Assembly: GCF_004116265.1 (NCBI RefSeq)
Contig: NZ_QOUX01000050.1
Coordinates: 1 to 64,000, forward strand
Source of the DNA: Anaerobacillus alkaliphilus
GTDB taxonomy: Bacteria; Bacillota; Bacilli; Bacillales; Anaerobacillaceae
DNA length: 64,000 nt
Reading direction: 5' to 3'
Part shown: in pieces, positions 24,424 to 32,287 of the stretch
Position numbering within the stretch: position 1 is the stretch's first letter
Layout: every line of letters starts with the position of its first letter
Translations under genes and position numbers: made by a program
Notes under the pieces: generated by a model
What the model saw: the letters and a program-made list of their open reading frames with translations, nothing else
Told to the model about the DNA's origin: nothing
The model's database searches: none

Positions 24424-25773
24424 CTAGAATGCAAACACATGGTTTCCAATAATAGTCGAGACTGTTCGTGAGCGTACCCATTGATCATTGGTTTTACTAG
24501 GATTATAAAAGTAAAGTGATCCTCTCGTTGGATCTTCCCCTGCTAAGGCTCGGCGAGCAGCCTCGTAGTTGACAGCGCTTGGATTGGCTCGATCCAATTC
24601 GCCATTCCCAGCAGGAGTAAACTGAAAATGGCCATGACTTCGTTCGTAAATAACCTCTCTTACTGTATTTGGGAACTGGTTATGCTTTACTCGGTTTAGG
24701 ATGACCGCCGCAACAGCAATTTGCCCTTCCAATGACTCTCCTCTAGCCTCAGCAAAGATAATTTTAGCTAATAGGTCCAACTCTGCTTGATTTATATTTG
24801 TTTGTACCTGTGGTGTTGGAGCTGTACGGACTTCGCCACTTATTGGAACTATCAATACTTGTCCAATCCTTAAAAAGTCAGAGGTTAGGTTATTGGCGCG
24901 ACGAATCGCATCTGCTGTTGTACCATTCCTAGCAGCAATATGTGACAATGTATCCCCAGAAACTACGGTATATGTAGTGGTTGGCGTAGTTGTCGTTTGT
25001 GTTGTCGATGTTTGAGCTCCATTCGTCGGAATGACCAACGTTTGCCCTAGGCGTAGTGTATCAGATGACAAATTATTTCGATTTTTTATTGCATCGACAG
25101 TTGTACCGAAACGTTGTGCAAGTAAAAATAAACTATCTCCTGAAACAACGGTATGGGTCGTTGTTTGCAGTGTAGACGTTGTCCCACTTGGAATTGTTAA
25201 CGTTTGTCCTACTCGTAAAAAGTCAGACGTGAGGTTGTTTGCTTTTCTTATCGCATCCACTGTTGTACCAAAACGTTGGGAAATAAGAAATAAGCTATCT
25301 CCAGAGACGACAACATAATTGGTTGTTGGCCCAGTAGCTGTTCCATTTGGTATCACTAGAGTTTGTCCAACACGAATTACATCGGACGTAAGATTATTGC
25401 TAGTCCGGATTGCTTGTACTGTTGTTCCAAAACGCACGGCAATCTGTGACAGTGTATCCCCAGAAACTACGATATAGGTTCTTGTAACATTTTGTTGCGT
25501 AGGGGCTGTAGAGGCTTCTGCTTTAGGTGTTAAATTAATAAATCCTAACGACGTAATAAGCAGCGTCCCAGCTACAATTTTGATTGCTTTCACTTTTAAA
25601 TTTGGTAAATATTTCTTAGTGTAACTAACAGCTTCTTCTTCAATCGTCTGTATTTGCTCTTTTTCCTTAGTACCTAACTCTGCAGCAAATTCTGTATCCT
25701 GTTCACTAAGGTACAAAACAACTTCATAACCATCCTCTGTTGGGTTTAACCGATAATGAGAAAATGCTTCCAT
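24424..25773 (-). CDS. Cell wall hydrolase with four LysM domains and SleB-like catalytic domain
   Basis: 449 residues. An unusual ~60-residue charged cytoplasmic N terminus precedes a membrane segment (VAGTLLITSLGFINL). Four LysM repeats follow (each YxVVSGDxL...RFGTT...NNLxSDxxRVGQTLxIP, about residues 98-312) with Thr-rich linkers. The C terminus is a Hydrolase_2/SleB-type domain (IIFAEARGESLEGQIAVAAV, ILNRVKHNQFPNTV, HFQFTPAGNGEL), with the catalytic Glu in FAEARGE. SleB-type lytic transglycosylases cut spore cortex; this one, with a signal-anchor and LysM repeats, may act on vegetative or sporangial wall. AAGGAGGGAAG before the ATG. Confidence 0.88.
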   Translation of the reverse strand: MEAFSHYRLNPTEDGYEVVLYLSEQDTEFAAELGTKEKEQIQTIEEEAVSYTKKYLPNLKVKAIKIVAGTLLITSLGFINLTPKAEASTAPTQQNVTRTYIVVSGDTLSQIAVRFGTTVQAIRTSNNLTSDVIRVGQTLVIPNGTATGPTTNYVVVSGDSLFLISQRFGTTVDAIRKANNLTSDFLRVGQTLTIPSGTTSTLQTTTHTVVSGDSLFLLAQRFGTTVDAIKNRNNLSSDTLRLGQTLVIPTNGAQTSTTQTTTTPTTTYTVVSGDTLSHIAARNGTTADAIRRANNLTSDFLRIGQVLIVPISGEVRTAPTPQVQTNINQAELDLLAKIIFAEARGESLEGQIAVAAVILNRVKHNQFPNTVREVIYERSHGHFQFTPAGNGELDRANPSAVNYEAARRALAGEDPTRGSLYFYNPSKTNDQWVRSRTVSTIIGNHVFAF

Positions 25774-25832
25774 TCTCTTCCCTCCTTCTCAGTTAATATC
25801 CCCAACATTCTTAAAAACTGGCATAAAAAATT

Positions 25833-25891
25833 AAAGGCTGTTGTTTTTTGTGCGACGAGTAACCGCAGGAGCAATGTTTACGAATAGAGCC
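25833..25891. repeat. Internally deleted MITE-like repeat (copy D)
   Basis: AAAGGCTGTTGTTTTTTGTG at one end matches the inverse of the repeat's right end, and AATGTTTACGAATAGAGCC at the other matches the inverse of its left end (AAAGGCTCTTTTCGTAAACATT). Only about 20 bases lie between them, so this looks like a short derivative of the 180-200-base element. Confidence 0.5.
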
Positions 25892-25896
25892 AAAAT

Positions 25897-25929
25897 AAAA
25901 AACTCATGTGACACAAACCACATGAGTAT
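25897..25929 (-). terminator. Terminator of the gene at 25936
   Basis: CTCATGTG and CACATGAG, a perfect 8-bp stem. On the minus strand TTTTTT follows the stem. Confidence 0.8.
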
Positions 25930-25935
25930 CCTATC

Positions 25936-26550
25936 TTAAAATATTCCCCCAAGATCAAGATCAATCCCATCACTACTGTCTAGAAACTCTTCATAACCAT
26001 CAAACAAATGAAGTAGTACAAAGCCAGAAGCTATAAAAGCATAATGATAGCCATTAACAATTAGTTGCCGATTCCTTGATAATGATATTTTGTACCTATT
26101 TTTCAATTCACCTCTTGGCACTAAATCTTCTGAAAGTAGTTGAGAACCTTGATGTAGGGCACTTTCCTCAACTACTGCTAGGATAAAGCTTTCTTCTTCA
26201 CTAGGGTTACTACCTTCAAGAAAGGCTGCAGGTGATACGAGCATTATGCCTTCATTTATGATACAGTCGCTTCCTTTACGTATTCTCGTATACGTAAATT
26301 CACCAGAAACCTTATCTCGGAATCCAATGACACAGTGGTAATAATTTTCTTCTTCTGCGACAATATCAAAATAACTAGTGCGTTTAATCGGCTCGTTCGG
26401 ATTAAAGCCAATCATCCGGTCGAGTAAAGATCGTTTTTTACCAACTCTCTTCACATCTAATTTCCAATCCGTTTTGCCAATTTGAAAAAGGAACATCCCG
26501 TCTGGGTGTTTGACGAAAGGTTTTTTTTGGACATTCGTTAACTCAGACAT
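25936..26550 (-). CDS. Conserved hypothetical cytosolic protein
   Basis: 204 residues, soluble, mixed alpha/beta. Segments such as KKPFVKHPDGMFLFQIGKTD, GEFTYTRIRKGSDCIINEGI and YAFIASGFVLLHLFDGYEEF suggest a single beta-rich domain with an acidic end (DSSDGIDLDLGGIF). No catalytic motif is evident and I do not recognise the family. AAAGGTGG 7 bases before the ATG, and a clean terminator, support a real monocistronic gene. The 130 bases upstream hold nothing further. Confidence 0.65.
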   Translation of the reverse strand: MSELTNVQKKPFVKHPDGMFLFQIGKTDWKLDVKRVGKKRSLLDRMIGFNPNEPIKRTSYFDIVAEEENYYHCVIGFRDKVSGEFTYTRIRKGSDCIINEGIMLVSPAAFLEGSNPSEEESFILAVVEESALHQGSQLLSEDLVPRGELKNRYKISLSRNRQLIVNGYHYAFIASGFVLLHLFDGYEEFLDSSDGIDLDLGGIF

Positions 26551-26681
26551 GCTGATCCCACCTTTATTGGTTTAGTTTTCGTGATTTCATTATACTACAA
26601 ATATTCTGATAGTTCGAAATTGTTTATATCCATATGTATTCCAAAACTTAAAGGAAATTCATTCTGATTTTACTAATGTGT

Positions 26682-26728
26682 AAAAAAAGAGCACAAAGTC
26701 CACTCTCATGAAGTTTGTGCTTTTTTTG
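26682..26728. terminator. Terminator of the ABC/GDSL operon
   Basis: AGCACAAA and TTTGTGCT arms with a 16-base loop, T runs on both sides. It directly follows the permease stop on the minus strand. Confidence 0.75.
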
Positions 26729-26729
26729 T

Positions 26730-27713
26730 CTAAAATACATCTCTTCGTATAAACGTTGTAAAGGAGATGAAAATAGCTGCTATCCCCCATACCAACAAAA
26801 CAGTAAAAGAGAATAATAATGACATTCCTTCTATCGGTGGTGTTAATCCTGTTAGGTATTGGGTCAAATTCATATTGACCATGAAGAGATATTTGGCAGT
26901 TTCCCAATCACTAACCATACCACTTAAGATCGTTCCAGAAATTAGTAAAGCTAACATAATACCCATTCCTGCAGCAGTGCTCCTAATAATAACAGAGAGC
27001 ATAAACGAAAGTGTTCCGACAACTAACGTCACAAACCACGCTAATCCAAATGCCATTAGTAAATACTGCCATTGCGAGACTAAGATTACATTGGCTGTAT
27101 GTAAAATTCCATCACTTGCTTGAAACCCCATAATGACCGGAGCACTCCAGCCACTGTAGCCAAAGACAAAGCCAGAAATGAAAAATGAGAAAAAGCCAAA
27201 TATAAATAGTACCAACGAAACTGCAAGAACTAGTGTAATGTATTTGCTAAGTAATATTTTCCAGCGTTTTACAGGTCTTGTTAGTAATAATTTTACCGTT
27301 CCCAAACTGTGTTCAGACGATACAAGGTCAGCTGCGATTATCATAATCAATAACGGTAGCAACATATGAACGGCACTTTCTAAGAAACCTCTCATAAAAC
27401 TAGGTGCACCGGGTTCGAGCGGATTAATATCATGATCTAAGTAGTATTGTTGTTGTTGAATGCGAACTTCTAACTGCTGGCGCCGTTCTTCAGATGTTAC
27501 GCGGTTGCTATTCAAGCGATCTTTCGTATCGGCAATTTGTAATTCAATGGTCGTCCGCCAATCTGACGTATTGTATCGCTCCATGGTTCGCTCCGCTTGT
27601 TTTAGTTGAGCATAGGTAAACATCGAGATTAACGCAATAATAATAAGGGTAATAACAATCAATTTCTTTTTACTCACGAGCTTCAGCAGTTCGTTTTGAA
27701 CCAGTTTAATCAA
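26730..27713 (-). CDS. ABC-2 type transporter permease
   Basis: About 327 residues. One N-terminal helix (KLIVITLIIIALISMFTYAQ), a ~75-residue extracytoplasmic loop, then five more membrane helices: the ABC-2 permease layout with a large first loop. It forms the channel half of the exporter with the upstream ATPase. TTG at 27713 (AGGGGG 9 bases upstream) is preferred to GTG at 27722, which abuts the ribosome site. It overlaps the ATPase gene's stop by 8 bases. Likely substrate: peptide, lipid or antibiotic; not determinable. Confidence 0.85.
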   Translation of the reverse strand: MIKLVQNELLKLVSKKKLIVITLIIIALISMFTYAQLKQAERTMERYNTSDWRTTIELQIADTKDRLNSNRVTSEERRQQLEVRIQQQQYYLDHDINPLEPGAPSFMRGFLESAVHMLLPLLIMIIAADLVSSEHSLGTVKLLLTRPVKRWKILLSKYITLVLAVSLVLFIFGFFSFFISGFVFGYSGWSAPVIMGFQASDGILHTANVILVSQWQYLLMAFGLAWFVTLVVGTLSFMLSVIIRSTAAGMGIMLALLISGTILSGMVSDWETAKYLFMVNMNLTQYLTGLTPPIEGMSLLFSFTVLLVWGIAAIFISFTTFIRRDVF

Positions 27714-28617
27714 TTGACTCACCCCCTGTTACTTGTAGAAACAACTCTTCTAAATGAGGTACTTTTCTGGTCATTTCCTTTACCGTAACACCTTGCTCCA
27801 CCAGTTTTTTATTCCACTTCCCAACTTCCTCTTCGTTATAAGAGGTTAAAATGGTGTCATTGACAATCTCTGTTCCTATTTCTAGCTCAGTAAATATTCG
27901 TATAGCTTCCTCAATTTGATCAACTCGCCACTGTAATTGTTGTTGCTCTGATAATAAAGCACGAACCTCATTCACTTGTAGGACCGTTCCCCTTGAGATA
28001 ATGGCTACTCGATCACACATTAATTGTATTTCGCTTAATAGATGACTAGAAACAAAAACACTTAACCCCTCTTCAACAGCTAGAAATTTGATCAATTCTC
28101 GCATTTCTCTAATACCAGAAGGATCCAGCCCATTTGTTGGTTCATCTAGAATTAATAGTTTGGGTTTTCCAAGCAATGCTTGGGCAATTCCTAAACGTTG
28201 CTTCATCCCGAGCGAGTAAGTCCGAACTTTATCATGAATTCTACTAGTTAATCCAACAAGATCGACAACCTCTTGTACTCTCGTTTTCTTAATTCCTTTC
28301 ATCATTCCTGAAAATAGTTTCAGATTTTCCCAACCTGTTAAATATGGATATAGTTCAGGATTTTCTACAATACATCCTAGATTGTCCATCGCTTTTGTAA
28401 AATCTTTTTGAATATCATAACCACAAATTTCAATTTTACCAGCAGAGGGTTTAATAAGACCAACAATCATCCGAATCGTGGTTGTTTTCCCAGAACCATT
28501 CGGTCCTAGAAAACCAAAAACTTCACCTTGTCTGAGATCAAAATCTATTCCTTTAATAATCTCTTTACCATTAATAACCTTTCGTAAACCTTTTACAGCA
28601 AGAGTAGTATTATTCAA
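27706..28617 (-). CDS. ABC transporter ATP-binding protein (BcrA/NatA-like)
   Basis: About 303 residues. Walker A GPNGSGKTT, Q-loop region, signature YSLGMKQRLGIAQALL, Walker B LLILDEPTNGLDP and the switch His in SSHLLSEIQ. The ~80-residue C-terminal extension (QWRVDQIEEAIRIFTELEIG ...) is typical of BcrA/CcmA-type export ATPases. TTG at 28617 has AGGTGG 8 bases upstream; a GTG four codons earlier overlaps that site. It overlaps both neighbours, so lipase, ATPase and permease are one transcription unit. Confidence 0.88.
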   Translation of the reverse strand: MNNTTLAVKGLRKVINGKEIIKGIDFDLRQGEVFGFLGPNGSGKTTTIRMIVGLIKPSAGKIEICGYDIQKDFTKAMDNLGCIVENPELYPYLTGWENLKLFSGMMKGIKKTRVQEVVDLVGLTSRIHDKVRTYSLGMKQRLGIAQALLGKPKLLILDEPTNGLDPSGIREMRELIKFLAVEEGLSVFVSSHLLSEIQLMCDRVAIISRGTVLQVNEVRALLSEQQQLQWRVDQIEEAIRIFTELEIGTEIVNDTILTSYNEEEVGKWNKKLVEQGVTVKEMTRKVPHLEELFLQVTGGESID

Positions 28618-29422
28618 GGTCGTCACCACCTAATGAAAGTAAACCCGCAATTCGATTTGCCATCTGCTGATAACCTAATGAACTAGGATGAAAACGGTCT
28701 TCTGACAAATACGTGTCTAATTGGAATTGAAAAATATCAAACATTGGTACAAACACGGTCCGGTTAATCTTAGCTAACTCTAACGCAGTAAGATAATTCC
28801 AATTTAAAATAACACTCGTGGTAATCTCTACATTTGGTAGGTGCGCAAAAGGATGGTACAAACCACTAAAATAAATCGGGGCTTCTGTATTTACGTTTCT
28901 AATTTCAGTGAGAATGCCAGTTAGATTACCCAAATATTGTTCTTTAATAAGTTCAATTTCCTCTAAATTAAGTTGCAAAAGAGTTTGTCCACCTTGAAAA
29001 AGGTCATTGCCACCAATCGTCATGAAAATAATATCAGCCACTGCAAGTTCTTCTTGTACTTCACGTTGTTTAAGTACTTTTAAGAGACCATCTGACGTTA
29101 GACCATTAACCGCAAAGTTATGCAAGATAATCTCCTCGGTTGTTAGTTCGGCAAGTTGGTCAACAATGTTCCCTACATACCCTTTGCCTTCTAAATCTCC
29201 TGCACCTGTAGTCAAAGAGTCTCCCAAGGCTACAATATGGTAGCCTATTTTGGTTGTTTCGATTGCTTCTTCTGCAGTTGTTTCGATCACTTCTATCGGT
29301 TTGGTCACTTCTGATACTCCTTTAGTAAAATACTGTGCAAATGTCATTCCTAACCCTACGATCCATAGGATGCATAATAAACTTGCAAAAATCCCAATGA
29401 ATTGTACCCATCTAATTTTCAC
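28610..29422 (-). CDS. SGNH/GDSL hydrolase, membrane-anchored
   Basis: 270 residues. N-terminal signal-anchor (FIGIFASLLCILWIVGLGMT), then an SGNH domain: block I VALGDSLTTGAGD (Ser nucleophile), block III TIGGNDLF and block V DRFHPSSLGYQQMANRIA (Asp-x-x-His). It would be an extracytoplasmic esterase or lipase, comparable to Bacillus YpmR-type proteins. It is the first gene of an operon with an ABC exporter, so it may hydrolyse or detoxify what the exporter handles. GTG start preceded by AGGAGGAGGGG. Confidence 0.87.
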   Translation of the reverse strand: MKIRWVQFIGIFASLLCILWIVGLGMTFAQYFTKGVSEVTKPIEVIETTAEEAIETTKIGYHIVALGDSLTTGAGDLEGKGYVGNIVDQLAELTTEEIILHNFAVNGLTSDGLLKVLKQREVQEELAVADIIFMTIGGNDLFQGGQTLLQLNLEEIELIKEQYLGNLTGILTEIRNVNTEAPIYFSGLYHPFAHLPNVEITTSVILNWNYLTALELAKINRTVFVPMFDIFQFQLDTYLSEDRFHPSSLGYQQMANRIAGLLSLGGDDLE

Positions 29423-29491
29423 TAGGTTCGTCCCCTCCTCCTATTTTTTCCTATTATAGCAAGTTTATATGAACAGAGCGTGAACAAAAAG

Positions 29492-29519
29492 CAAAAAAAC
29501 CACACGTTTGTGTGGTTTC
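29492..29519 (-). terminator. Terminator of the thioesterase gene
   Basis: ACCACAC and GTGTGGT with a 4-base loop, T run on the minus strand. Confidence 0.85.
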
Positions 29520-29524
29520 GCGAT

Positions 29525-29956
29525 CTATTCACCAATAGAAAAGAACGTACCCGTTATCTTTGCCATTAACTCATTTTTATCGTCTTTAATCGTACATTCT
29601 ACAAATTGTACTTGCTTCCCTTTTTTTATAAAGTAAGCTTCAGCATGAAGTGTACCTGCTTTCGCCGATCTCATAAATTGTGTTTTTAATTCTAATGACA
29701 CACCTGGTCGATCCGCAAATGCGGCGCAAAGATGACCCATAGCAGTATCAGCAAGATACGTAATCATCCCCCCGTGAATAAAGCCAATAGGGTTGTACAT
29801 TACCTCCGAGATAGGCGCTGTAATTCTAACCACTTGCTGATCTTCATCATACTCAAACTCAAAATTTAGAAATGAGTACAAAAATAATTGGCCTGTACCT
29901 TCTTGATGATTTTCTAACGCATGTTCAAATTGACGTCGTAATTTATCCTTGTCCAT
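29525..29956 (-). CDS. PaaI-family hotdog-fold thioesterase
   Basis: 143 residues. The PaaI-type core is visible: NPIGFIHGGMITYLADTAMG (His-Gly-Gly, with Asp in the central helix), followed by SLELKTQFMRSAKAGTLHAE and a conserved beta-sheet end. The family hydrolyses acyl-CoA esters; this member's acyl chain is unknown. GGGGAAAG before ATG. Single gene with terminator. Confidence 0.88.
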   Translation of the reverse strand: MDKDKLRRQFEHALENHQEGTGQLFLYSFLNFEFEYDEDQQVVRITAPISEVMYNPIGFIHGGMITYLADTAMGHLCAAFADRPGVSLELKTQFMRSAKAGTLHAEAYFIKKGKQVQFVECTIKDDKNELMAKITGTFFSIGE

Positions 29957-30034
29957 CTTTCCCCGCCCTTTTCTATGTAGTAATAACTACATTTATACCA
30001 TAAGACGGGTTGGAAAAACTAGGAATTAATATAA

Positions 30035-30062
30035 GAAAAGCACTAAGATTTACTTAGTGCTC
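30035..30062 (-). terminator. Terminator of the 113-residue gene
   Basis: AGCACTAAG and CTTAGTGCT, 9-bp stem with a 5-base loop; the stop codon of the gene lies within the arm and TTTTCTTATA follows. Confidence 0.75.
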
Positions 30063-30395
30063 ATTTAGTGAAGATGTTTCTTCGGTATCAGCTAGTTCAC
30101 TTTCTTCATACCAATCATCAAGGACTTTCGCATCTAATACCTTTTCAGCAATATAGGCTGCTTGTTTTTCTGTGAAAAGGGATTCCCAAGTAATTTCAAG
30201 TTCATTAGCAAGCTTGATAGTTGTAAGCAACTCCTGCCACGCTACATAGCGCTTATACCAGAAGAATTGCGGTTGCTCACTCATGTAAGGGTATAGAGTA
30301 TCAAATTCTGTATGCTTACAATCAATCGTTCGTTCAAACTGGGTCTTCGCTTCTACAATCTTTTCTTCAAAAAATGGTTTAAGATCTTTACTCAT
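30054..30395 (-). CDS. Small helical acidic protein, unknown
   Basis: 113 residues, soluble, helical, with many aromatic residues (YPYMSEQPQFFWYKRYVAWQ) and an acidic tail (YEESELADTEETSSLNEH). No domain recognised. TGGAGGGAG 6 bases before the ATG is a strong ribosome site. It seems monocistronic. The 200 bases upstream are very AT-rich, with no gene. Confidence 0.62.
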   Translation of the reverse strand: MSKDLKPFFEEKIVEAKTQFERTIDCKHTEFDTLYPYMSEQPQFFWYKRYVAWQELLTTIKLANELEITWESLFTEKQAAYIAEKVLDAKVLDDWYEESELADTEETSSLNEH

Positions 30396-30599
30396 TTTTC
30401 TCCCTCCAGAACTGAACTATTTTTTAATTTTATTTTTATTTTATGTTGATAATTTTATCACAAACACATTCATTCTGGGAGTATCTAATTATTCCAATTT
30501 TTGAACTTTTTAAACTTTCTAATTTAATCCCTTAAACCTTTTCTTCGCTATATTCATATTATCAGTTGCTGGCTTTCTGCTACACTGTTTTTTATATCA

Positions 30600-30624
30600 A
30601 AAAAACCAAGCAAACGCTTGGCTC
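30600..30624 (-). terminator. Terminator of the 83-residue gene
   Basis: CCAAGC and GCTTGG with a 4-base loop and seven T on the minus strand. Confidence 0.75.
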
Positions 30625-30625
30625 A

Positions 30626-30877
30626 TTAAACAATTTGTTCTTCTTTATTTTCTCTACTTAAAAACTGTCGTTTCGTACCGCTACTTTGAGTAATATAGTT
30701 TTTCTTTAATAAATACTGCATATGTTGCAATGGCATGGCTCCATAACCATTTTTGCCGTTAAGTGTAAATTGAATGGTGTTATTTGTTTGTCGGATGACG
30801 GTTAGGGCTTCAGCCGAGTTAAAATTTCGTCTAACACTTTCTGTAATTTTGTATTCGGTACCTACATCAATTTTCAT
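30626..30877 (-). CDS. Small hypothetical protein (83 residues)
   Basis: Encodes MKIDVGTEYKITESVRRNFN ... GKNGYGAMPLQHMQYLLKKN. Basic, soluble, with a beta-rich first half and one helix; family not recognised. GAAGGAG 8 bases upstream and a terminator right after the stop support expression. Confidence 0.62.
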   Translation of the reverse strand: MKIDVGTEYKITESVRRNFNSAEALTVIRQTNNTIQFTLNGKNGYGAMPLQHMQYLLKKNYITQSSGTKRQFLSRENKEEQIV

Positions 30878-30958
30878 TCCTATACTCCTTCACTGGTTAT
30901 CTATTTGTAGTATTCCAGAAATTACTAGGAGTATACATTTTTTCCCTTTTCAACTGAC

Positions 30959-31462
30959 TTAGATTTGACTAACTGAATAAATCATATGAAGTTTATTAAA
31001 GATAACAGCTTCCTTTTCTTTACATAAGCCAACTTTCTTAGCAACACGAATTGATGCTTCATTACTTGGGTCGATAATGCTGATTAATCTTTTAAACTTT
31101 AAGTGGGTAAAGCCAAACTCTTTACAGGCGATGGCAGCTTCAGTTGCATATCCATGTGACCAGTGATTTTTGTGAACATGATATCCAATCTCAATTTCAG
31201 AACGACCTTCTACGACCTGTTTAACAAGACCACAGTCCCCAATTAATTCATTGGTATCTTTTAAACAAATAGCCCAAAGACCATGACCATCGCGAGTGTA
31301 TCTTTCTTGGTTTCTAGCAATCCATTCTTGTGTCTTTTCGATAGTGAATGGGGCTGGATAATATTGCATTGTTTCTTGATCAGAAAATATAGCGTGAAGG
31401 AAAGGTAAATCACCTCTTGTAAACTCACGAATATGTAACCGCTTTGTTTCCATGACATTCAT
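30959..31462 (-). CDS. GNAT acetyltransferase, RimJ/RimL-like
   Basis: 167 residues. Typical start METKRLHIREFTRGDLPFLH, then LIGDCGLVKQVVEGRSEIEI, HKNHWSHGYATEAAIACKEF (acetyl-CoA motif) and DPSNEASIRVAKKVGL (motif B). This subfamily acetylates protein N termini, amino acids or antibiotics. It lies 9 bases after a second GNAT gene, so both are probably co-transcribed. Confidence 0.87.
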   Translation of the reverse strand: MNVMETKRLHIREFTRGDLPFLHAIFSDQETMQYYPAPFTIEKTQEWIARNQERYTRDGHGLWAICLKDTNELIGDCGLVKQVVEGRSEIEIGYHVHKNHWSHGYATEAAIACKEFGFTHLKFKRLISIIDPSNEASIRVAKKVGLCKEKEAVIFNKLHMIYSVSQI

Positions 31463-31471
31463 TTTACTTCT

Positions 31472-32272
31472 TCAACCTTCCCGTATTTCAGTTATACTTT
31501 TTCCTGATAAATAAGCGTGACCATGTGTAAATTTTCCTAAGGTTTCAAAGCCATACTTTACATATACTTTTTCAATTGTTTCATTTATCGGAAATATCCA
31601 TAAGTTCTTTAAGTTTCTTTCTTTCGCTTCTCTCTGTATAAAATAGATGAGCTCACCAATCAGCCCCTGGCCTCGAAACTCTTCTAGTGTCGCAACGCTT
31701 TCTAAGCGGCCTTGATGGTTATGTTCAACTAAGCAAGCAGTGGCACAAGCAATCCCATCTTTTCTAAGAAGATAATGGGAAAATAGGGGATGATGAAATT
31801 CCTCAATATATGCCTTTTCTCGAACTTCCCTACCACCAAATTCTTTAATGCTACATTCAATGTCTAAAGCTTCCGTAAGAGTTGTCTCGGTAACACGTTC
31901 AAAAGTTATTTGACTTTCGGAATTTCTTGTCCTTACCTTTTGATCCCAAATTTGAACCGGACTAATGAATTCCTCAATTTTGAATTGATAATCCTTAAGT
32001 GTCTCCAGTAATTGTTCTTGATTTTTAAGATTATAGAGATAAAATCGTGGCGGAATGTTCTTTGTTTGAAAAAATTGCAGTACTTCTTCTATAACAGCGG
32101 TTGGATTAGCTGGAACATCATAAATATGGGCATGATTTGCATCGTAGTACATTGGTTGATCTTCATTGTAGAATATATAGCCCCAGTCCGTTATTATTTT
32201 ATTGGTAAACGTACTTAAATAGGCAATGTCTAGTTCTAATACTTTTGGTTCTAAATCATTCATTTTCGTCAT
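31472..32272 (-). CDS. GNAT family acetyltransferase, longer form
   Basis: 266 residues. The N-terminal ~130 residues are poorly conserved; the C-terminal half is a GNAT domain (ACLVEHNHQGRLESVATLEE, FRGQGLIGELIYFIQREAKE with the RGQGL acetyl-CoA loop, VYVKYGFETLGK). Substrate unknown. GAGGGGG before ATG. Located between the HD-GYP gene (16-base gap) and the RimJ-like gene (9-base gap), forming a three-gene unit. Confidence 0.85.
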   Translation of the reverse strand: MTKMNDLEPKVLELDIAYLSTFTNKIITDWGYIFYNEDQPMYYDANHAHIYDVPANPTAVIEEVLQFFQTKNIPPRFYLYNLKNQEQLLETLKDYQFKIEEFISPVQIWDQKVRTRNSESQITFERVTETTLTEALDIECSIKEFGGREVREKAYIEEFHHPLFSHYLLRKDGIACATACLVEHNHQGRLESVATLEEFRGQGLIGELIYFIQREAKERNLKNLWIFPINETIEKVYVKYGFETLGKFTHGHAYLSGKSITEIREG

Positions 32273-32287
32273 ACACTGCGCCCCCTC

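Noticed and set aside
24840-25480. Regular DNA repeats resembling a CRISPR or satellite array
   Set aside because: The periodic similarity (about 150-190 bases) is the coding sequence of four LysM domains in one protein, not spaced short repeats.
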